From: Aureimonas fodinaquatilis
Lineage (GTDB): Bacteria; Pseudomonadota; Alphaproteobacteria; Rhizobiales; Rhizobiaceae
DNA: 64,000 bases
Assembly (NCBI RefSeq): GCF_008369445.1
Contig: NZ_VTWH01000006.1
Span: 1-64,000 of the forward strand
Reading direction: 5' to 3'
Shown: piece after piece, positions 43,418 to 52,373 of the stretch
Numbering within the stretch: position 1 is the first letter of the stretch
How the letters are laid out: every line of letters starts with the position of its first letter
Program-made: the position numbers and the translations under genes
The notes under the pieces: model-generated
The model's database searches: none
What the model was told of the DNA's origin: nothing
What the model saw: only the letters and a program-made list of their open reading frames with translations

Positions 43418-44155
43418 GTGCAGACACCTACCCAGAAAGACCGCCGCAAACTGAATGCTGACGCAAGCACCATCATACCGCTGACAACCGGGATTGGCCG
43501 CCTGATGGCAATCGGCAAACATAACGGCGCAACCCATGAGCGCATCGGCAGCGTGAACAATGTAACGATCGCAGACGGTCGGGCCAGGCTTGAGGGTCCG
43601 GCGCACAGTGCCGTTGTGGACCTGGCTCAGGTGAACAGCATTACGGCGGATTTCAGCGCTGCAATGGGCGAGAAGGCAATGCCGCGCCTGGATTTCCTGA
43701 ATTCAAGCGGAGAGCCGGTGTTCAGCATTGTGGCACTCGACGGGCGAGACGGTTTTGATCGGGCTTTTTCGGCTGTGCCTGCTGAACCACTGACTGACGG
43801 TGTGGAACCGGCAAGGCCGGAACGCCGTGAACTGGCAAAGGATGATCCGGGGTTTTTGGTTCTGGACACCATTCGCCAATCCGGTGAGCCCGTTGAACTG
43901 CGGCTTGAACGCCCCGGATTTACGCAGACATGGGAAGGAATTGTTGAGCGGGTGAGCGATGGAATGGGCTTTGCCAATGTCATGACAGAGAGCTTTCATC
44001 TGCATTTGCGAGGCGGTTCAGTGGCACGCTGGAACTGGGACAATGATGCATCGCGCCTTGTAGCGCTGAACGCAGAGGGTGAGCCTATCGGCCTTTCCAT
44101 CCGAGGCAGCGCATCCGCCCTTTCGGCTCTGGGTGCAGATGGAACCACGCTGTGA
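43418..44155 (+). CDS. HemS/HutX-like haem-utilisation protein (distant)
   Basis: 245 residues from GTG, with AAGGCAG just upstream. It shows two related halves: each has a strand-rich stretch with V-x-F-x-N / LHL and an Asn-Ala-x-Gly turn (FHLHLRGGSVARWNWDND, then ALNAEGEPIGLSIRG), which resembles the C-terminal part of HemS/ChuX repeat domains. I read it as a cytoplasmic haem carrier or degrading factor, supported by ChaN downstream and the haem-type receptor upstream. The resemblance is weak, so treat the call as tentative. It overlaps the ChaN gene by 4 bases. Confidence 0.55.
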   Translation: MQTPTQKDRRKLNADASTIIPLTTGIGRLMAIGKHNGATHERIGSVNNVTIADGRARLEGPAHSAVVDLAQVNSITADFSAAMGEKAMPRLDFLNSSGEPVFSIVALDGRDGFDRAFSAVPAEPLTDGVEPARPERRELAKDDPGFLVLDTIRQSGEPVELRLERPGFTQTWEGIVERVSDGMGFANVMTESFHLHLRGGSVARWNWDNDASRLVALNAEGEPIGLSIRGSASALSALGADGTTL

Positions 44156-44997
44156 CATCAAGCATCGTCCATCCGAAGGCATCATGGATCGATGTGCCTG
44201 GCGCCCATGTGGTGCCGCATGAGGAAGCTTTGCGAAAAGCGGCCTGCCAACCAGCAATACTGCTGGGAGAAACTCACGATGACGCCGCTGTGCATCGCTG
44301 GCAGCTTCACGTGGCAGCCGGCTTGCTGGCCCTTGGCAAAAACATTGCCTTGGGCTTTGAAATGTTTCCCAGGCGCGTGCAACCCGTGCTGGATCTTTGG
44401 GTGGCAGACAGGCTTTCGCCCGAAGAATTCCTGGAGCAGTCTGGCTGGGGCAAAGTCTGGGGCTTTCCCGCCGAGCTTTATTGGCCGCTGTTCCATTTCT
44501 GCCGGCAGTTCCGCGTTCCAATGCGGGCGCTGAACTGCGAACGCCCGCTGGTGTCCAATGTCGGCAAACTCGGATGGGAAGCCATCGGAGACGTCGAGCG
44601 AGAAGGCATTACGCCGGCCAAACCCGCCACGGATGCCTACAGGCGTTATCTGTTCGGACTAGCCGGCCCGCGCAACGTGGCTGGTCGCCCCGCCTCCCCT
44701 GATGCCCCGGAATTCGACCGCTTCGTGCGCGCGCAGCAGACATGGGACCGCGCTTTTGCTTGTCGCATTGCTGAAACGCTTGCGGAACTTCAGAACCATC
44801 TGGTGATTGGCATCATCGGCCGTGGCCATCTGGAATACGGCCACGGCACCCCTTTTCAGTTGCGCGACCTGGGTGTGGAAAGCTCGATCCTGCTGCCAAC
44901 GCGGGACGCTGAATTCACACCTTCGGACACTGACGCTGTTGGTGATCTGATTTTTCGTATCGAAGGCACCTATCAATCATTGAGGGCTGTGGCCTGA
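44152..44997 (+). CDS. ChaN-like haem-binding protein
   Basis: 281 residues of the ChaN/PF04187 family: ILLGETHDDAAVHRWQLHVA, then LGFEMFPRRVQPVLDLWVAD and IGIIGRGHLEYGHGTPFQLR carry the conserved Glu/His positions. ChaN of Campylobacter is an iron-regulated lipoprotein binding haem in stacked pairs. This homologue has no signal peptide or lipobox, so it appears cytoplasmic. GTG start overlaps the HemS-like stop, and it ends the operon. Confidence 0.8.
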   Translation: MTSSIVHPKASWIDVPGAHVVPHEEALRKAACQPAILLGETHDDAAVHRWQLHVAAGLLALGKNIALGFEMFPRRVQPVLDLWVADRLSPEEFLEQSGWGKVWGFPAELYWPLFHFCRQFRVPMRALNCERPLVSNVGKLGWEAIGDVEREGITPAKPATDAYRRYLFGLAGPRNVAGRPASPDAPEFDRFVRAQQTWDRAFACRIAETLAELQNHLVIGIIGRGHLEYGHGTPFQLRDLGVESSILLPTRDAEFTPSDTDAVGDLIFRIEGTYQSLRAVA

Positions 44998-45019
44998 ACC
45001 TTCAAGGGTGCAGCATGAT

Positions 45020-45952
45020 CTAGCGCAAAGGGCCATCATGCTCGCCCGCCAGCCCTTCAATCAGGCGGTGCGGAACGGTCAGATCCCACCACAGCCTGTC
45101 GGCGTCCTCCACCATTTCAGGCAGCGGCTTGCGCAAGCTGGCGGATGAAAAGACCAGATGCGGCACAGGCAGGCGCAAGCTGAACCAGCCGTGCTCGAAT
45201 TTGCCCTCAAGGTGCAATCGCGGATGCCGCGCCGCCAACGCCAGCATTGCACGACGAAATTCCGGCGTCAGCAGTTTGTCCGCCGGGGCCCCGGCACTGG
45301 CGATTGTGTCAAAGACAGCATCAAACGTCGGATCGAGAGGTATTTTCCGCTTGTTCTCCTGCATCAGATCACGCAGCACGTCATCCACCTTGCCCATAAA
45401 ACCCAACGCCGGGCATATCTCGATGCTGCCTGAAAACGGCTGCGGCACCGAAATTTCGATTTGCAGAGTGTGCGTAACCGTGCGCCGCTGGTGATATCGT
45501 CGCTTGTACCAGATTGTATTCTCGCGCAGCCGGTAAGAGATCCCGCGATACACACCCTGGCTTTGCCAGGCAGTAAAACGCGCGCCACCCTCATTGCTGA
45601 ACAGGTCGCCAATCCGCGTTTCGACTGGCACGGCACCCCAACCGCTTGAAAAACCGGTTTGTCCCCAGTTCTGGCCGATAGCGGGCGCAATTGCAGCAAT
45701 GGCAAGGCTGCGCCAGAGGCGGTTGCAAGTGCGCCACAGAACCATGGCAATCACCACCGCAATCGAAACCTGAACCAGCCTTCCGTCCAGCAGCGCTTTA
45801 CCGCCGAAAACCAATGCAACAGCGGCAACCAGGTTTATGCTGGCCGAAAGGGCTGCCATGCGCTTCGGTTCGGCATCCCGCAACAGCGCTTCAATTTTCC
45901 TTCGTTCAAGGCCACTGGCCAGAATGCCGTCCCCGGGTTTCTGCTCGTTCAT
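45020..45952 (-). CDS. DUF3137-like membrane protein
   Basis: 310 residues from MNEQKPGDGI (45952). Two hydrophobic helices near residues 40-85 are followed by a soluble domain with RFTAWQSQGVYRGISYRLRE and RTVTHTLQIEISVP, in the style of DUF3137 proteins. Function unknown; inner-membrane anchored. It converges on the ChaN gene and is divergent from the next two plus-strand genes. Confidence 0.65.
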   Translation of the reverse strand: MNEQKPGDGILASGLERRKIEALLRDAEPKRMAALSASINLVAAVALVFGGKALLDGRLVQVSIAVVIAMVLWRTCNRLWRSLAIAAIAPAIGQNWGQTGFSSGWGAVPVETRIGDLFSNEGGARFTAWQSQGVYRGISYRLRENTIWYKRRYHQRRTVTHTLQIEISVPQPFSGSIEICPALGFMGKVDDVLRDLMQENKRKIPLDPTFDAVFDTIASAGAPADKLLTPEFRRAMLALAARHPRLHLEGKFEHGWFSLRLPVPHLVFSSASLRKPLPEMVEDADRLWWDLTVPHRLIEGLAGEHDGPLR

Positions 45953-46201
45953 TCCCGCCATGCCAATACGCAAAGTTTACAAACAACGCTGCAGCCGGAA
46001 AGTGTTGATCCGGAACCTTCAAGCAGCCACCAAAGATTTCATCTTCAAGCGCGTCTTATAACTGGAAACCATAAAGGGTTGTACAATCATCAACAGGTTA
46101 CCGTCATTTATGGTTCTGCATTCGACCTGCTCCTCGGTACACCTGGTGCGGCTGGCAACATTGCCCATGGAGCCCGTCATAACGACAAGGAACAAACGAT
46201 C

Positions 46202-46660
46202 ATGTTCAAGCGCCTGTTTGCCGGTTTCGGCAAGTCATCAAAACCCGCCGCTGCCGTCCTGCAGGACGAGATTGTGAAAAGCGTTGTTTCCAACATCACC
46301 GATCTTCAAGATGGAGAGTGGGAAGACCGGGAGTGGGTTCATATTGCAGTGAACCATGAGGTTCTGATTGAGGAAGGACGAAGATCCAGCACGCAGGCCG
46401 AGGTTCTGGCCAGGAAACCCGGTGGTGATCTTGAAGAGCATGGCTTCCGTCTCAGCATGAACACCAAGGCAAAACTTCTTGAATTGCGTGAAGCGATGAC
46501 CGCTGAGGGCAAAGAGCCCTGGACCATCGTTGACCTGACCATTGAACGCGATGGGCGCTATGCGTTTGACTTCAGCTACACGCCACCGCCGCGTCTTGGA
46601 GGCAACCTGCTGCACAGCCCGCTGACAGGCCTTCTCGATCGCTACAGCAAGAGATCATGA
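46202..46660 (+). CDS. Hypothetical cytoplasmic protein of the exported-protein block
   Basis: 152 residues, ATG at 46202 preceded by AAGGAA. No signal peptide. The protein is acidic with a repeated pattern of short strands and helices (WEDREWVHIAVNHEVLIEEG; EPWTIVDLTIERDGRYAFDF), distantly like YezG/DUF600-type proteins, some of which are immunity factors. That likeness is by eye only. It overlaps the next gene as ATGA. Confidence 0.6.
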   Translation: MFKRLFAGFGKSSKPAAAVLQDEIVKSVVSNITDLQDGEWEDREWVHIAVNHEVLIEEGRRSSTQAEVLARKPGGDLEEHGFRLSMNTKAKLLELREAMTAEGKEPWTIVDLTIERDGRYAFDFSYTPPPRLGGNLLHSPLTGLLDRYSKRS

Positions 46661-47154
46661 AACGCACCATTCTGGGTCTGGTCCTGGCCTTGAGCTTAAT
46701 GAATGCCGCTATGGCGCTGGATGAACCGGACATTGCTGCAAAGAGCAATTCTGAAATCGAAACCAGCGCCACAGGGCTGAACCCCGGCGCGCTTTACGTG
46801 CTGGCAGGCCGGCTGCTCGCAGAAGGCAATGGACAAGCTGCCGCTGGTTGGATGTATGCGGGGCGCCTGCGCTATCTTTTCTTGCTGCAAGCAGGAAATG
46901 GTCGGCCTGAGACTGAGTACGCCTCATTTCTGGCAATCGACAATCAGATTGGCCGGCAGGTTGAAGCATTCATAGCCAAGGATCCGCGCGCCAGAATTGA
47001 AGCCATTGACTGGGCATTGCAGTGGGACGAAGCTTCAGAAAATCTGGTGACATCCAAAACGGACCATTCAGACCTGCTGGGCAAAATACGAGCCAGCTTC
47101 ATCGAGCTGCGCAACAGCCTTCGCGCGCAATATGATGCGGATCATGGAAACTAG
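46657..47154 (+). CDS. Exported hypothetical protein, copy 1 of a duplicated family
   Basis: 165 residues with a signal peptide (MKRTILGLVLALSLMNAAM, cleaved near ALDE). It is clearly homologous to the minus-strand gene at 50725-51249: shared segments include NPGALYVLAGRLLAEGNGQA with AAGWMYAGRLRYLFL, and AIDWALQWDEASENLVTSK. The helical, YxLAxRLxAEGxGQxA pattern resembles TPR/Sel1-like helix pairs. Periplasmic, function unknown. It is translationally coupled to the upstream gene. Confidence 0.7.
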   Translation: MKRTILGLVLALSLMNAAMALDEPDIAAKSNSEIETSATGLNPGALYVLAGRLLAEGNGQAAAGWMYAGRLRYLFLLQAGNGRPETEYASFLAIDNQIGRQVEAFIAKDPRARIEAIDWALQWDEASENLVTSKTDHSDLLGKIRASFIELRNSLRAQYDADHGN

Positions 47155-47203
47155 ACTGCTGGCAGCGGCAGACTTTTGGCCGGAAAACCATTGTGCGCGG
47201 CCA

Positions 47204-48094
47204 TTATCGCGTCAGGTTGGCTTCACGTTCCACATGCTTCGAAAGCTCTTCCTTCTGTGCTTCAAGTGCGGAAAGTGACATCCCTGCTTCGATTTGCGCC
47301 AATTGATGCCCGGCTGTGCTCTGGAAGAAATCGAGTATGGCAGCAAGGTCACCGTCCGTCATTTCAGGAAGCAATTGCATCGCGAAGATCGTGCCGCTGT
47401 CTGGCAAAGCAACGGTGGCTGTAAGGGTTTCGATATCAGCGTCACTTGCCGTTTCTCCATGAATCGCCTGCCACAGGGCAGCAGAGAGGAACCGGATTCT
47501 GGCAATATCAGGCTCGCCCTGGATAATTGCGCCAAGTTTGGCGTAGTAGGCGTGACGCGTGGGATCGGACTGAGCCATAGCCTCTTCCCGCAGCAACGCC
47601 CCTTCAGGCGTCTCGACCGGACGTTCACGAAAAGCCTGCCGCGCATTTTTCAGCCGTTTTCCAACGTCTGTCTGAAAAAACGCGATAACCTCTTGTTCCT
47701 CTGCCCTCGTCATTTCGCTCGCGAAGAGCGTTATGGCATGCGCAACCATTGTCTCTGGATCAAATGTAGCGCGGATGGCGCGCTCCCAGGCACTCACCAG
47801 TTCTGGCGGCAGATCTGGAAAAGTGGACGCGAAGGCCGCCGCTCTGTCGATAGTGTGAACCATTGTCTGGCGAAGGCCAATCAGGTGAGGAAAAAGACTG
47901 CGCTCACTGCCGCTTGCTTCCAAGAAATTCTCAGGCCCATTCGCAGTTGGGTTTTGATGTTTCTGCAATTGGGCCCGAGATTGCTGGCTGTCGTTCTGCA
48001 CTGCAAGCAATGCCAGAGCGGGCTGTGCAGCATTGGCAACAAAAAGTGCAGCGAACCCGGCCAGAAATGCCCTGGGCGTCTTGCACATTCGCAT
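47204..48094 (-). CDS. Exported DUF2059-like protein
   Basis: 296 residues from ATG at 48094, which overlaps the upstream stop as TGATG. A signal peptide (FLAGFAALFVANAAQPALA) is followed by two helical repeats (ELVSAWERAIRATFDPETMV; EEQEVIAFFQTDVGKRLKNA; DLAAILDFFQSTAGHQLAQI) that match the DUF2059 pattern of F-x-S/T-x-x-G-x-x-L/Q. Periplasmic, unknown function. Last gene of the five-gene minus-strand run. Confidence 0.7.
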   Translation of the reverse strand: MRMCKTPRAFLAGFAALFVANAAQPALALLAVQNDSQQSRAQLQKHQNPTANGPENFLEASGSERSLFPHLIGLRQTMVHTIDRAAAFASTFPDLPPELVSAWERAIRATFDPETMVAHAITLFASEMTRAEEQEVIAFFQTDVGKRLKNARQAFRERPVETPEGALLREEAMAQSDPTRHAYYAKLGAIIQGEPDIARIRFLSAALWQAIHGETASDADIETLTATVALPDSGTIFAMQLLPEMTDGDLAAILDFFQSTAGHQLAQIEAGMSLSALEAQKEELSKHVEREANLTR

Positions 48095-48687
48095 CAATCT
48101 TTCACGCTGACTGGCGGCAGCTCAGCACTTGAAAGCGCAAGAATGGTCGGTGAGCGGATCGTTTTCAGACTTTCCAGAAGCGCTTTGGCACCGTCATCAC
48201 CATAGCCGCGGCGGCTGATGCCATAGAGCACGACCCCTTCACCGTCTGGCTGCTCGACATAACGATAAGCGTTCCATTCGACGAAAATTGGATCGGCCTT
48301 GAGGTCGCTCAGCACAAAATCGAGCAGGACTTCGCCGCTGTTTTCGTTGTGCAGAATATCATAATTGACGACAGGGTCGGTTTGTTTCCGGGCCTGCAAA
48401 CTCTGGATCTGGCCGCCAGCGGCATCTATGGGGCGCAAGGGGCGGGTGGCCACCTCCACCAGAAACATGTCGGTGAATGTTTCGACAACTTGCCCGGCAG
48501 GCACATATTCCTGTTTGAAATAGCCCTCGGTTGGCGCCGAGGTCCAGGCAAGGGCAAAGTCCTTGCCATCAAACTGGATTGGCCCTGGCACGTTAAGTCT
48601 TTCAACAACGTCTGTCTGCGCATGAGCAAGCGTTATTGCCGCCATGAATGGTAAAGCGAGAGCAAGGATTTTGATTGACAGGCTCAC
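48094..48687 (-). CDS. Exported hypothetical protein
   Basis: 197 residues from GTG at 48687 (AAGGGAA about 9 bases upstream); an ATG at 48726 is possible but breaks the signal peptide. Signal SLSIKILALALPFMAAITLA precedes HAQ. The mature part has DFALAWTSAPTEGYFKQEYV and VEWNAYRYVEQPDGEGVVLY. I do not recognise the family. It is coupled by overlap to the DUF2059-like gene. Confidence 0.65.
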   Translation of the reverse strand: MSLSIKILALALPFMAAITLAHAQTDVVERLNVPGPIQFDGKDFALAWTSAPTEGYFKQEYVPAGQVVETFTDMFLVEVATRPLRPIDAAGGQIQSLQARKQTDPVVNYDILHNENSGEVLLDFVLSDLKADPIFVEWNAYRYVEQPDGEGVVLYGISRRGYGDDGAKALLESLKTIRSPTILALSSAELPPVSVKD

Positions 48688-48773
48688 AGGGGCGTTCCCT
48701 TCAGGTTTTAATTCATTCTGAATCATGAGACGGGCGAAAGGCCCCGAACCTTGGTGTCGATGCAACCGCCGCT

Positions 48774-50366
48774 TTATTCATCGTCCTTGCGCATCCAGTG
48801 AACCTGCCCGTCGATGATGATTTCTTCCGGTGCGCTGGCAGCATCATCTTCGAAAATGGCGGCGAAATGCCTTTCCTGCCCGTCTGGCCCATCAATCAAC
48901 AGCGTGTAGCCATCAAAACTATAGCGGGATGTCGCAATGTCAGGTTCGCCGGCAACAATGATGTAGTTAACGCCAAAGTTTCCGGCGACAAAGCCGCCGC
49001 GCTTGTGGACAAGCTGCCCGTTGGATGCGAACGCATAATCTCTGTCGCGGCGGACTCCGCCCATGCCGACATTGAGATAGTAGTATGTCTGATCCCATGT
49101 CTGGCCCGGGGGTACAGGCATCAATCCACGAGCCTCTGACAGGTCAATCTCACCTCCTGCATCCACTCCACCAGCGGTTGTGAGCTTGAGTGAGCCGCTG
49201 CTTTCGGACCAGCTGAACCATTTTCCGGGCTCTCGCTGACGGGAAAGCTCGACGTTCAGGTCGGTGAAAGCAAAATTCCATTCATGTCGATAAGCGGTGC
49301 CATCGCGCAGAAGCACATAGATGCTTTCCTGACGGTCCGTGTAGCCATTGCCGAAGCCATCAAGCCGATTTTCAAACCGGCCGTCATAGAGCACCCGGTC
49401 AATGTCTTTTTCCGCAATTCCTTTGCCAGCACCGGCGAAAGCTTCCTCATATTCAGGAGGCCGCAGAACCACGCCAGCGCTCTCATCCTCCATGCTGGAC
49501 AGCTCAACAGTTGAAGGATCATGGACGAAGATGCGGCAACCTCTCAGGCCCAGCGTTCCGCCTTCAGCATCATCGCGCAACCATCTGACTTCGCCGACAA
49601 GCACGCGGTTGCCACCAACATCACGCTCCATTTCGTCTTCGTGCGCATCTTCGGCGAATGACAGGCACCGTGCAGCAAAGGCAGACTGCCGATCGCCGCG
49701 CCATTCCCGCAATTCGTCTTTCTTTGTAATGCGGCCCAGAACGGCCACGGCAGGCCGCTGTTGCAGCCACTGCATTGCATGCTCCTCGCGCGCTGCACGC
49801 AGGTCGCGGTTTTGTTCTGCACCAGCTTTGGAGCCTATTTCGTCCATCTTCCCTGCCAGTTGCGCAGAAAGCGCAATCAGCGGCATGAGCTCAACCGAAT
49901 CAATTTGCGGGAGAGCCGGAGCATCCGCCACCTCAATGCCGAACCTGTCTGCCAGGCGAAGCAGGTTCCTGATCGGACGCGCAATATCGTAGGCATCTTC
50001 GCGCAGCCGGGTACTGAAATCCGAACAGATTGAAATGTCCTTCGAAACTTCCGAGGCAACGGCCTGTCGGGCTGGTACTGCCTGTCGTTCAATATCACCA
50101 GAGAGGTCAGGAAGGCTCGAGGCTGCACCTTCCAGAAATCGCTGATAGCCCGCCAGATCAACGCGATGCGACCATCCGGCCATGGCATCGCGGCGCAAGG
50201 TCGCACTATCGGGATCATATTGGTCGCAGGCCCTCATATAGGCATCGGCCAGCACGGCGCCGGTCACCGCTTGCTCCAAAGCACGATTCAAGTCCGACGC
50301 GTCGTCAGCCAGCACTGGTGTCAGCAGAAGGCCAGACAGGATCAGTAATGCGTGCAGGCGGATCAT
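48774..50366 (-). CDS. Large exported hypothetical protein
   Basis: 530 residues from ATG at 50366; the frame extends to 50594 without signal sequence. Signal MIRLHALLILSGLLLTPVLA. The N-terminal half is helical (residues about 25-230); the C-terminal half is beta-rich with many Trp, Tyr and Asp (RFENRLDGFGNGYTDRQESI; GQTWDQTYYYLNVGMGGV; YSFDGYTLLIDGPDGQERHF). I recognise no domain. Its start overlaps the preceding stop by one base, so it is translated with the small Cys-rich gene upstream. Confidence 0.65.
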   Translation of the reverse strand: MIRLHALLILSGLLLTPVLADDASDLNRALEQAVTGAVLADAYMRACDQYDPDSATLRRDAMAGWSHRVDLAGYQRFLEGAASSLPDLSGDIERQAVPARQAVASEVSKDISICSDFSTRLREDAYDIARPIRNLLRLADRFGIEVADAPALPQIDSVELMPLIALSAQLAGKMDEIGSKAGAEQNRDLRAAREEHAMQWLQQRPAVAVLGRITKKDELREWRGDRQSAFAARCLSFAEDAHEDEMERDVGGNRVLVGEVRWLRDDAEGGTLGLRGCRIFVHDPSTVELSSMEDESAGVVLRPPEYEEAFAGAGKGIAEKDIDRVLYDGRFENRLDGFGNGYTDRQESIYVLLRDGTAYRHEWNFAFTDLNVELSRQREPGKWFSWSESSGSLKLTTAGGVDAGGEIDLSEARGLMPVPPGQTWDQTYYYLNVGMGGVRRDRDYAFASNGQLVHKRGGFVAGNFGVNYIIVAGEPDIATSRYSFDGYTLLIDGPDGQERHFAAIFEDDAASAPEEIIIDGQVHWMRKDDE

Positions 50367-50713
50367 CAGGGGCAATTTCCAACGATCTCTCCGACGTGGA
50401 GAACCGAATTTTCCAGCCGACCGGTGATCAGCACACATTGGCCGTCGGCCCACGCGGCAGAGAGGTTTTGCGCATCTTCGGGGTTGGCGACAAGCTCTGG
50501 CAAAGTCTGGCTCGACCAGAGAAGCCCTGCCGGTCCATTGCTTGTTGCGCCCGCTTGCACAACGCCGAGCCAGGGGCACGGCTCCTTGACGCAATGGATG
50601 TTGGTTTTGCCCACCCGCAGGGGCTCGTTGGGGCGAACCGCCTCGGAAGACAGCGCCGGAACAACCCCAACGCCAAGGAAAAGCCAGATCATCCCTTTTG
50701 CAAAATGATTCAT
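50366..50713 (-). CDS. Small exported Cys-containing protein
   Basis: 115 residues, start set by AAGGAGG 6 bases upstream. A signal peptide (MNHFAKGMIWLFLGVGVVPA) precedes a mature part with four Cys (NIHCVKEPCPWLGVV ... GQCVLITGRL ... GEIVGNCP), enough for two disulphides in the periplasm. The C-terminal LxxGRLENSVLHVGEI resembles a small OB- or beta-barrel-like domain. Unknown function. Confidence 0.65.
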   Translation of the reverse strand: MNHFAKGMIWLFLGVGVVPALSSEAVRPNEPLRVGKTNIHCVKEPCPWLGVVQAGATSNGPAGLLWSSQTLPELVANPEDAQNLSAAWADGQCVLITGRLENSVLHVGEIVGNCP

Positions 50714-50724
50714 ATCAACCTCCT

Positions 50725-51249
50725 TCAGCGGTTTTCGAGACCATTGGCCTCGCGCTGCCCCGGAATGTTGTCACGCTCTGCCTCAACATTGGCGCGCAAC
50801 TTCCCCAGCCCGGCACGAACCTCATTCAACGCTGCCGCATGCTGGCTCTTGGAGGTGAAGCCGTTCGGATTGTCTGCGTCCCAGGCCAATGCCCAGTCCA
50901 TAGCAGCAAGCCATTCGTCGACATTGCCGGCAATATACTCATTGACCGGGCGGCCGACCTGTTCGGAAAGGGCGCTGAAAAGCACAGACTCGTTCTGCGC
51001 GGCCTCCCCACCGGCCGTTATCAGAAAGCGATAACGCAATTGGCCGGCATACATCCAGTTGGCAGCTTCCTGCCCCCGACCCTCAGCCAGCAGTCGTGAC
51101 GCCAATATGTAAAACGCCGCAGGATGCAAGTCGGCGGCCTGCGTCTCAATTTGTGCATTGGTCAATTTCGAGTAGTCGGCGTTTTCCTGCGCCGGTGCCG
51201 CAGAAACTGCTACCATTGCCATGAAAACGGAAAACAGAAGTCGTTTCAT
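50725..51249 (-). CDS. Exported hypothetical protein, copy 2 of a duplicated family
   Basis: 174 residues from ATG at 51249 (AAGGAA 7 bases upstream). Signal peptide (MKRLLFSVFMAMVAVSAAPA then QE). Homologous along its length to the plus-strand protein at 46657-47154 (HPAAFYILASRLLAEGRGQE, ANWMYAGQLRYRFLI, AAMDWALAWDADNPNGFTSK). It leads the minus-strand run of five exported proteins, while its relative sits on the other strand beyond the run. Confidence 0.7.
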   Translation of the reverse strand: MKRLLFSVFMAMVAVSAAPAQENADYSKLTNAQIETQAADLHPAAFYILASRLLAEGRGQEAANWMYAGQLRYRFLITAGGEAAQNESVLFSALSEQVGRPVNEYIAGNVDEWLAAMDWALAWDADNPNGFTSKSQHAAALNEVRAGLGKLRANVEAERDNIPGQREANGLENR

Positions 51250-51406
51250 CAGCTCGTTCCTTTTGTTCATAATGATAGGACGAAGGCGAATGCCGCAACC
51301 TTGGGTGGTCACAAAACTAAAGGTGGAGAACTGTTGATGTCAGACAGAGGCTAAGCTCTTCGTCCTTGCCAACGTCATAAGTTCGAAACGACAAAGGAAA
51401 TTCACC

Positions 51407-52000
51407 ATGCGTTTGATAATGATGCTTGTCCTGACCGGGCTTCTGGTCTTTCCCGGCACGGCACAGGAAGGCAATTGGCAGGCTGACGCAATCGAACGGG
51501 CCATCCTTTTTCATAAGGAAAACCTTCCTGAAGGTTGCCAGGCTCTGGATAATGCAGACCTCCAGCCCGCGCATTTTGAGTTGCAGGTCGGAGAAGAAAC
51601 CGCCGCCCGGCAGGCGCTGATGATTGAATTTCCATGCCGGATCGGCGCTTATAATATGACTTCGGTATTTTTGCTTTCCGACCAGCACGGAAAGGTTACA
51701 GAGCCTTTCTTCCCCTCGCCTCAGATCAAAGTGGTCTATGAAGACGAGACCGAAAGCACCATCGTGGACGACATTATCATCACCGGAACGGAAAACCTGC
51801 GTGAAGTGGTGAATGCCACTTTTGATTCCAGCACTCGCTCTGTGACGGAACGCAACAAATGGCGCGGGCTGGGTGACGCCTATTCAGTGACGAAATGGGG
51901 TTACAAGCAGGGCAAATTTGAAATCATGTATTTCGCGGTTGATGCCAGCTTTGACGGCGAAGATAATCCCAAAACGCTGATGGATATTGATATCTGGTGA
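51407..52000 (+). CDS. Exported DUF1176-like protein
   Basis: 197 residues. Signal MRLIMMLVLTGLLVFPGTAQ. The mature part resembles DUF1176 proteins: FPCRIGAYNMTSVFLLSD, then a late NKWRGLGDAYSVTKWGYKQG and FAVDASFDGEDNP. The two Cys (EGCQAL, FPCRIG) may be paired. Periplasmic, unknown function. It diverges from the copy-2 gene and is followed by a small membrane protein. Confidence 0.65.
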   Translation: MRLIMMLVLTGLLVFPGTAQEGNWQADAIERAILFHKENLPEGCQALDNADLQPAHFELQVGEETAARQALMIEFPCRIGAYNMTSVFLLSDQHGKVTEPFFPSPQIKVVYEDETESTIVDDIIITGTENLREVVNATFDSSTRSVTERNKWRGLGDAYSVTKWGYKQGKFEIMYFAVDASFDGEDNPKTLMDIDIW

Positions 52001-52052
52001 CATTGCCGCAAGGTCCTGCTTTTCCTCAACAGTCAAATCATGAGAGACAGTT

Positions 52053-52373
52053 TTGAAACTTTTGCGCGTGACAATTGTGCATGGCATCCCGTTGACGGTG
52101 GCGATTGCGGCGGCCCTTTTGCTGCTGCCGTGGATTATGGGAGCTTCGGCGATCCAGGGTGACGGCCCTTCGCAAGGATACAATGTGGGAATGGCCGCGC
52201 TGTTCCTTTATCCGGCGGCCTATCAGATCCTTATCATAATCTGGGGCATATGCCGCTGGCGCAAATGGGTTCTGTCGCAGGTTATGGTTCAACTTATCTG
52301 GTTCAGCCTGCTGCTGTTTGCAGCGGCAATGACCTATTCGCTGGTCATGCTTCAGGAATATTTGCAGGGTTGA
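52053..52373 (+). CDS. Small membrane protein, three helices
   Basis: 106 residues from a TTG start (AGAGA about 9 bases upstream; no in-frame ATG fits). Three hydrophobic helices at about residues 9-30, 47-65 and 75-97. No recognisable domain. It follows the DUF1176-like gene by 52 bases and is probably in the same transcript. Confidence 0.55.
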   Translation: MKLLRVTIVHGIPLTVAIAAALLLLPWIMGASAIQGDGPSQGYNVGMAALFLYPAAYQILIIIWGICRWRKWVLSQVMVQLIWFSLLLFAAAMTYSLVMLQEYLQG

